Shown: positions 59,246 through 64,000 of the stretch, one piece after another
How positions within the stretch are numbered: the first letter of the stretch is position 1
Layout of the letters: the number at the start of each line of letters is the position of its first letter
From: Typhlomys cinereus
Lineage: Eukaryota > Chordata > Mammalia > Rodentia > Platacanthomyidae
NCBI GenBank assembly: GCA_023101885.1
Contig: JALPQD010000005.1
Coordinates: 3,677,020-3,741,019 of the forward strand
Reading direction: 5' to 3'
DNA: 64,000 nucleotides
The notes under the pieces: model-generated
What the model saw: only the letters and a program-made list of their open reading frames with translations
What the model was told of the DNA's origin: nothing
Databases searched by the model: none
Translations under genes and position numbers: made by a program

Positions 59246-59967
59246 ACGAAAGAGATAAAAAGAAGGATTATATCCTTTCTTTGGATTATGGTTTTGAAGA
59301 ATATCTGAGGTATGCTATTTAAGTACAGAAAATTGAAAGTATATTTCATGTGTGAATATAATTTGTAATTATTAGATTATGTTTTATTTTCTAATTTATA
59401 TTACTTCTAAATAATTAGAACCATTCAAAGACTATATGCAGTATTTCAGTATATTTCTTTGATTAGTTGTCTTCATGAGGTAAGTTGATTATGTAGCTCA
59501 GTTATATAAACTTTACATCTTTAGTGTGAACATTTATAGCATTCTAAATATTGGAGCAGTGGATTTGATTTCAGAAGATTATGTATAAAAATACATATAA
59601 AGTGATAACCTGTGTACATGAGAAATGTTACGTGTTTCCATTTTGTTGTTGGTGGTGTAAGAAGGCTCATTTGTATTCATTTTAATTCTGCCTGGAGTTG
59701 AAAATGATGCAGTACTTCCAGTTGCCAATTCAATATCTATATTTGGTGATTTTTCTTTTCTTTCTTCTTTTTTTTTTGCCTATTCTGTTTCATAGTCTTA
59801 AAAATATGACTGAAATGTAAGTTCTTTAATTATATTCACTATTACATTTATAGATTTCTTTTTAAAAAAAAAGTTGAGACAAATCTGAAATTAAAATTTG
59901 TTATAACAGGTAAAGTTAAAAAGATTCCTAAAAATGTCTTTAATAATGACTTAGGTTTTCTTTTCAG

Positions 59968-60077
59968 GGCCCAGCATTGGAAGATTTCAGTCATCTGCCA
60001 CCCGAACAAAGACGCAAGAAATTACAACAACGCATAGATGAACTTAATCGAGGACTGCAGAAAGAATCAGACCAAAA
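59968..60077 (+). CDS. Fnbp1l: Fnbp1l exon 12: start of HR1 (REM) domain
   Basis: 110 nt, phase 0 in, two bases of a split Lys codon out; residues 389-424. It encodes [20 protein letters not shown] then [16 protein letters not shown]. The [11 protein letters not shown] helix is the first HR1 helix; HR1 binds Cdc42-GTP. I see Gly (GGA, 60052-60054) after ELNR where I recall Glu in other FNBP1L proteins. The end at 60077 is fixed by codon continuity with exon 13. The donor AA|gtagtg is weak. Confidence 0.94.
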
Positions 60078-60179
60078 GTAGTGTTCCTTCAAACCCTGTC
60101 TACCGTCGTTCTTTCTTTCAGGATCTGTTGTTTTTTTCTTTTCGTGTGTGTGTGTGTGTTGTGTGTTGTGTGTTGCATA

Positions 60180-60515
60180 TATCTGTGCATGTTTGTACAT
60201 GCGTGGATCTCTGTGTATATATGCACGTGCGCACAGTACTCATATATGCAGGTGCACGTGTGTTTAGAGGTCTGAGGCTAATCTGTGTAATCATCCTCTC
60301 TTGCTCCTCCACTTTTTTCTTTTATGGCTGAGTCTTCCAATCAAACTTGGAGCTCACCTATAGCCAGCTTGCTCTGGGGGTTCTTTTGAGGTTGGAATTG
60401 CAGATAGTACATCACACCTACACCCTGTTGACACGGGTTTTGAAGAGTCTAAATTCTGTAGTCTCTCTTGTTTTGTCTGGCAGGCACTGTAACTGTTGAG
60501 CGATTTCCCTAGCCC
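60180..60515 (-). mobile_element. B4-like SINE
   Basis: Antisense copy with a TG/AC-rich tail, gaggtctgaggctaatctgt, cttggagctcacctatagcc and a head ending tgagcgatttccctagcccc. Confidence 0.65.
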
Positions 60516-60572
60516 CCTTTTTGGAACCTACTTTAAATAAAGGGATCAAATGCAGTGTACAAAATATTTCAA

Positions 60573-60657
60573 AATTTAGGAGTAGAGTGCTTTTCTTCTA
60601 CTTCTGAAGGATCTGGTTCAGTTCCCAGCACCACCACTGTCACTCCCCCTTCCAAAA
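60573..60657 (+). mobile_element. ID-like SINE
   Basis: ttaggagtagagtgcttttc and ggttcagttcccagcaccac; sense. Confidence 0.5.
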
Positions 60658-62042
60658 CCATGTATCCCAATTGAAATACCTTTTGAGAGAAAAACTTTAA
60701 CTTATGGAAAATTTTATGGTTTCCATGTGATAGGTAAAATGAAATATTTGGAAATTATTTTGTTTGCAATTTTTTTAGTTACTATTAGTATATACTTACC
60801 CCTTTATAAATTGTTGAAAATAAAGAAACCTATTGATTCATTGTCAATACTAGTTTTACCAATACAATTTCATACTTTCATAAATTTCATTTCTTGGTGT
60901 GTAAATTGAATTCAGTAAAATGTTAATTTGGATTATTATATACCAGACACTTACCTAAGCCTTTTATCTAGAACGTGCCATTAAATTCCTCAAAATAGCC
61001 CTCTGAGGTTGCTTTCTTATTATATAAATGGAGAAGATTATATAAATGGTAGTCAAAATATGTATGTTTCATCTAAAATTGGATAGTTGTTAAATTTCAG
61101 AGTTAACCTGAAATATGGGAATTTGACACTGATGGGGGACTAGGATTTAGTCAGGTGAAAAAATGAAGGGAAGGAGTATTCAAAGAATGGGAAAGACAAG
61201 AGAAAAGGCAGAGAACTGCCATAGCCTGGATCGTCTCTAATATAGGGAGCCGATTAGAAAGTATTTAAAATAGATGAAAAGTATAGGACGGATTAAGAAA
61301 AGTCTTGAACTTTGAGTTTTGTTGGTAGTTGAGAGTCTCTTTAGTTGTTGAGAGGAAGTGCTATGAACAGCTTGCGTTCTAAGGGTCATTGGATGCTGTG
61401 TGATGAGTAATTCATAGGAAGGAGATTGGAGGCTGCATATTAGATGGCTTGTAGCTCAGGAGAGCAACTGTAAAATTAAAACTAAGAAAGATTAACTTTA
61501 CAGTATTGTATTGGTTTTGTTTGAAATATATGAAAAGTCTATAAGGGATTTGAGTTTGGAAATATGCATCTAGAATTTAGGAAGAGAACTGGAGACAGAT
61601 TTGAGAATCATGTGAAGATTAAAACAGCAAGAAGTCATTCTCAAAGGGGAATATAGTAGGATGAAATGAGCAGAAACTTCTTGTCATTTTATGTAATAGA
61701 CATTTAAAGCTGAACAAAGAGGAACCCAGTGAGTGGCTGAGAGAAAGCAGAGGCAAGAAGGAGGAGGAGGAGAAAGGTGACCCTGAGATCCAGAAGATGA
61801 AGAGTATTAACTGTCATCACCAGTGTCAGGTGTTAGAGTCAATGGGCCCTTGGTGGTGATGTGATTGGAGAGGGGAAGGTGGGTGAGGAGGAATTGGAAA
61901 ATGACTGAATTGGGGAGCAGGTTAAAGACAGTATTCCTATTTCTAGTGCAGTGAGTAGGAAGACGGTGATGCTGCGGAACTGAGGCGAGGAAGGGTTGGT
62001 GGCACAGCGTCGCCAGGAGGGCATGTGACGAGTGACTCAGAG

Positions 62043-62130
62043 CCAGGCCTGTGGAACATACCTGTATCAGGAGCAGGAGTGTGAAGTCAGCTGGGCTGCT
62101 TCGTGAGACCCTGTCTGAAAGCAGAACAAG
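62043..62130 (+). mobile_element. B1-like fragment
   Basis: ccaggcctgtggaacatacc and ttcgtgagaccctgtctgaa; sense, internally deleted. Confidence 0.5.
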
Positions 62131-62481
62131 AAGCTAGAGAATGAGTTGATTTGTTTGGACAGGATGATTGAGAAATATTCTATGAGCCATTTATTAAGCT
62201 GTGTATGTATAAAGAAATACATAACAAGACATGAAAAATGAAGCTTTTTTGGTATTAAAGGTGTCTTAAATGTGGCATACACAGGTATATATGCATACCA
62301 TAATCAAGTATTTTAAAAGATTGTTAAATTACTGACTTTATATACATTGTCAGCTGTATGTAGGTTGTCTTCAATCATTATACTTTTGCCCAGCCTTAGA
62401 ACTGATTTTTTAAATATTAATATGCATTTAGTCTCCAAAGACAAGTGAATATTTAATTCTGTTCTTCCTTCTGTTTCTCAG

Positions 62482-62614
62482 AGACGCACTGAACAAAATG
62501 AAGGATGTGTACGAGAAAAATCCACAGATGGGGGATCCAGGGAGCTTGCAGCCAAAGTTGGCAGAGACCATGAATAACATAGATCGCCTTCGGATGGAAA
62601 TCCACAAGAATGAG
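62482..62614 (+). CDS. Fnbp1l: Fnbp1l exon 13: HR1 (REM) domain
   Basis: 133 nt. The first base completes Lys425 and the exon ends in phase 0. It encodes [20 protein letters not shown] then [20 protein letters not shown] and HKNE. It covers the inter-helix turn ([11 protein letters not shown]), which contributes to Cdc42 contact, and the second HR1 helix. The acceptor is ttctgtttctcag: position 62481 is the G, chosen over the AG two bases later because only this one keeps the frame. The donor is GAG|gtatgt. Confidence 0.96.
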
Positions 62615-62947
62615 GTATGTTTATTACTCAGCAGCTGTCTAAGATAGAAGCTTCATGATGATATGTTGACTTTTATTAGATTTCTATTTCTATCTAATTT
62701 TAGGGTTTAGAGTCTAAGTATATCATTATGGTACATAATTAATTAGTTATTATTTCATTGAGCCATTCTGTAAAGTTAAACATTTGCAGTGTTTTTAAAA
62801 ACTTAGCTCTGAAGTTGATTATTGACTAAACTGGAATAAAAATCTAAAAATAATGTCATGAAGTCAGTCTCAAAGTACATTTTAAATGTGGGGTGTCTGT
62901 AAGCTGTAAAGCAGCTTATTGAGCTCAGTTTGTATTTTCTCCCAAAG
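62615..62947 (+). other. Fnbp1l intron 13
   Basis: 333 nt with no recognisable repeat, a short intron joining the two halves of the HR1 domain. Confidence 0.85.
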
Positions 62948-63042
62948 GCTTGGCTGTCTGAAGTTGAGGGCAAAACAGGTGGACGAGGAGACAGAAGACA
63001 TAGCAGTGACATAAGCCATCTTGTAACGCAGGGTCGAGAAAG
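62948..63042 (+). CDS. Fnbp1l: Fnbp1l exon 14: end of HR1 and start of acidic linker
   Basis: 95 nt, phase 0 in, ending two bases into a Ser codon (about residue 501). It encodes AWLSEVEGKTGGRGDRRHSS then DISHLVTQGRE. It closes the HR1 domain and enters the disordered linker that precedes the SH3 domain. The acceptor is ttttctcccaaag and the donor AG|gtcaga, which is weak. The following exon should start by completing Ser and continue with the PEGSYTDD-type acidic stretch; it is not found before 64000. Confidence 0.94.
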
Positions 63043-63094
63043 GTCAGAGTTTAGATGTCATACAATTCTTTTTCCTGTTTGTTTGTTTGTTTGT

Positions 63095-63325
63095 AACGTG
63101 TAGGTATGTATGTGTATTTGTATGTGGGGGGACTGTGTGGAAAAACTGTGTGCCTGGCCCAAGGGTGACTTCAGAAATCATCCCGGATTGCTCTACTTCC
63201 TTATTGCCTTTCTCTGAGAAGTGCAGACCTCTGTCATTTCCACCTAGTCTTTTTTACAAGAGATCTGAGAGCTGAACTTTTGCTTTCAAGGCAAAGACCT
63301 AACCACTGAGCCATCTCTCCAGACT
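63095..63325 (-). mobile_element. Lineage-specific SINE, older subfamily
   Basis: Antisense copy close to the exon 14 donor, with cccaagggtgacttcagaaa and head gagccatctctccagactc. A GTTT run (63081) forms its tail side. Confidence 0.75.
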
Positions 63326-63589
63326 CTTGCCTGGTTTACCAAGTTTGGTGTTGAATCAACTTCTCAGTCTTTTAAACCTAAGTCATTTTCTATTCCTTTA
63401 ATAATAGCTGAAGGTGAAATATGAAATTTCATCACACATTTAAAAACGTTAGAACATAAACATAAAAAATCAAGGCACAGAGGAACCTGAGGCATGGGAG
63501 AATTCTGTTAAGGTTATGTAGATGTCTTGCAGTGAAGAAAAAGTTGGTTACTGTTTAAAGTTTAGTGAAGAAAGGGGGCGGCATATATT

Positions 63590-63767
63590 CCTGTTTGGAA
63601 AGTTGTATGTGTGTTTTATGGGCAAATGAGCATTGAGCATTCCCAGGTCCGGGTGTGGAGGTCAGAGGGACAGCCTTCTGAAGTTGGTTGTCTCTCCCAT
63701 GTGGTCAGACGCAGGTCTCCAGGACTGCACACATGCCTTTACTTGCTGAGCCATTTTACCAGCCCAG
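63590..63767 (-). mobile_element. B3/RSINE1-like SINE
   Basis: gtgtggaggtcagagggaca, cttctgaagttggttgtctc, catgtggtcagacgcaggtc and head gagccattttaccagccc; antisense. Confidence 0.65.
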
Positions 63768-64000
63768 GGATTAAAGGGCTTTAAAGTTTTTAAAACTGGC
63801 ATTTTGCCATGTTCTGTATGACTTTTGAATTAATTTCTTGATACAGTGTATCTTTTTTCATAATAAACATAAAATCCATAAATTAGAATTCACTATTGAA
63901 GAATTTGAGATATCTAGTGTTAGATCTTGGTTTACTACTTAATTACAGTAAAATTTAAGCAGATTCATTTCCTTAATCACAGGTTCCTAAAAACACAAAA

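Larger units (their letters stand above)
57199..59967 (+). other. Fnbp1l intron 11
   Basis: 2.8 kb. AT-rich and free of recognisable repeats up to about 58835, then a B4-like element (58837-59005) and a B1 (59131-59245). 59250-59960 holds nothing assignable beyond the exon 12 polypyrimidine tract. Confidence 0.8.
60078..62481 (+). other. Fnbp1l intron 12
   Basis: 2.4 kb. It carries an antisense B4-like SINE (60180-60515), an ID-like fragment (60573-60657) and a B1-like fragment (62043-62130). 60660-62040 and 62135-62470 show no feature. Confidence 0.8.
1..64000 (+). other. Fnbp1l: Fnbp1l (Toca-1) gene body, partial: intron 1 to intron 14
   Basis: The thirteen exons in this span join in one open frame that matches vertebrate FNBP1L/Toca-1, an F-BAR, HR1 and SH3 adaptor linking Cdc42 and curved membrane to N-WASP-driven actin assembly in endocytosis, filopodia and autophagy. 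The paralogues FNBP1 and TRIP10 fit less well: the stretches [18 protein letters not shown] and [19 protein letters not shown] in the HR1 region are FNBP1L-like. No start codon context for the short first exon (MSWGTELW in the family) and no CpG island were seen, so the promoter lies upstream. The SH3 exons and 3' UTR lie downstream. Exon numbers here assume one upstream coding exon. Confidence 0.96.
63043..64000 (+). other. Fnbp1l intron 14 (5' part)
   Basis: The intron runs off the window. It contains an old antisense SINE (63095-63325) beginning about 50 nt after the donor and an RSINE1/B3-like fragment (63590-63767). No coding exon was seen to the end. Confidence 0.85.

Overview
This window is mammalian nuclear DNA, almost certainly from a rodent. 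It holds one protein-coding gene on the + strand, Fnbp1l (Toca-1, formin-binding protein 1-like), seen from inside intron 1 to inside intron 14. Thirteen consecutive coding exons could be placed to the base from reading-frame continuity and splice sites. Together they give 1,478 coding bases, about residues 9-501 if the missing first exon supplies eight residues. The exons encode the whole F-BAR membrane-bending domain except its extreme N-terminus, a variable linker (one 159-nt cassette-like exon plus one 15-nt microexon) and the HR1/REM domain that binds Cdc42. The first coding exon lies upstream of the window. The exons for the acidic linker and the SH3 domain lie downstream. No other credible gene was found on either strand.

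The rodent assignment rests on the interspersed repeats: B1-like 7SL-derived SINEs, ID-like elements, B4- and RSINE1-like elements, and rodent-type MaLR LTRs. The commonest repeat, at least 28 copies, is a tRNA-derived SINE about 280-310 bp long that I do not recognise as any standard mouse or rat family. Its head resembles B2/ID, its 3' part resembles B4/RSINE1, and it ends in a CA run followed by AATAAA motifs and an A-rich tail. It occurs as an older and a younger subfamily, many copies with clear target-site duplications. I infer a rodent outside the mouse-rat group, perhaps a dipodoid or castorimorph lineage, but cannot name it.

Layout: 1-24526 is the end of intron 1, packed with SINEs, LTR remnants and simple repeats. 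24527-24642 is the first visible exon. 24643-37130 is intron 2, holding an MaLR provirus (33015-35884) with two younger SINEs nested inside it. 37131-51499 carries the rest of the F-BAR exons. 52667-52825 and 57184-57198 are the linker cassette and the microexon. 59968-63042 carries the HR1 exons. From about 50.0 to 63.1 kb the lineage-specific SINE is absent, although it is dense upstream. This SINE-poor stretch coincides with the alternatively spliced part of the gene.

The encoded protein would bind and curve phosphoinositide membranes through the F-BAR dimer, receive Cdc42-GTP through HR1, and recruit N-WASP and dynamin through the SH3 domain beyond the window. The main findings are the frame-neutral linker exons with a UGCAUG (Rbfox-type) motif just downstream of the cassette, the unidentified SINE family, and several local duplications.
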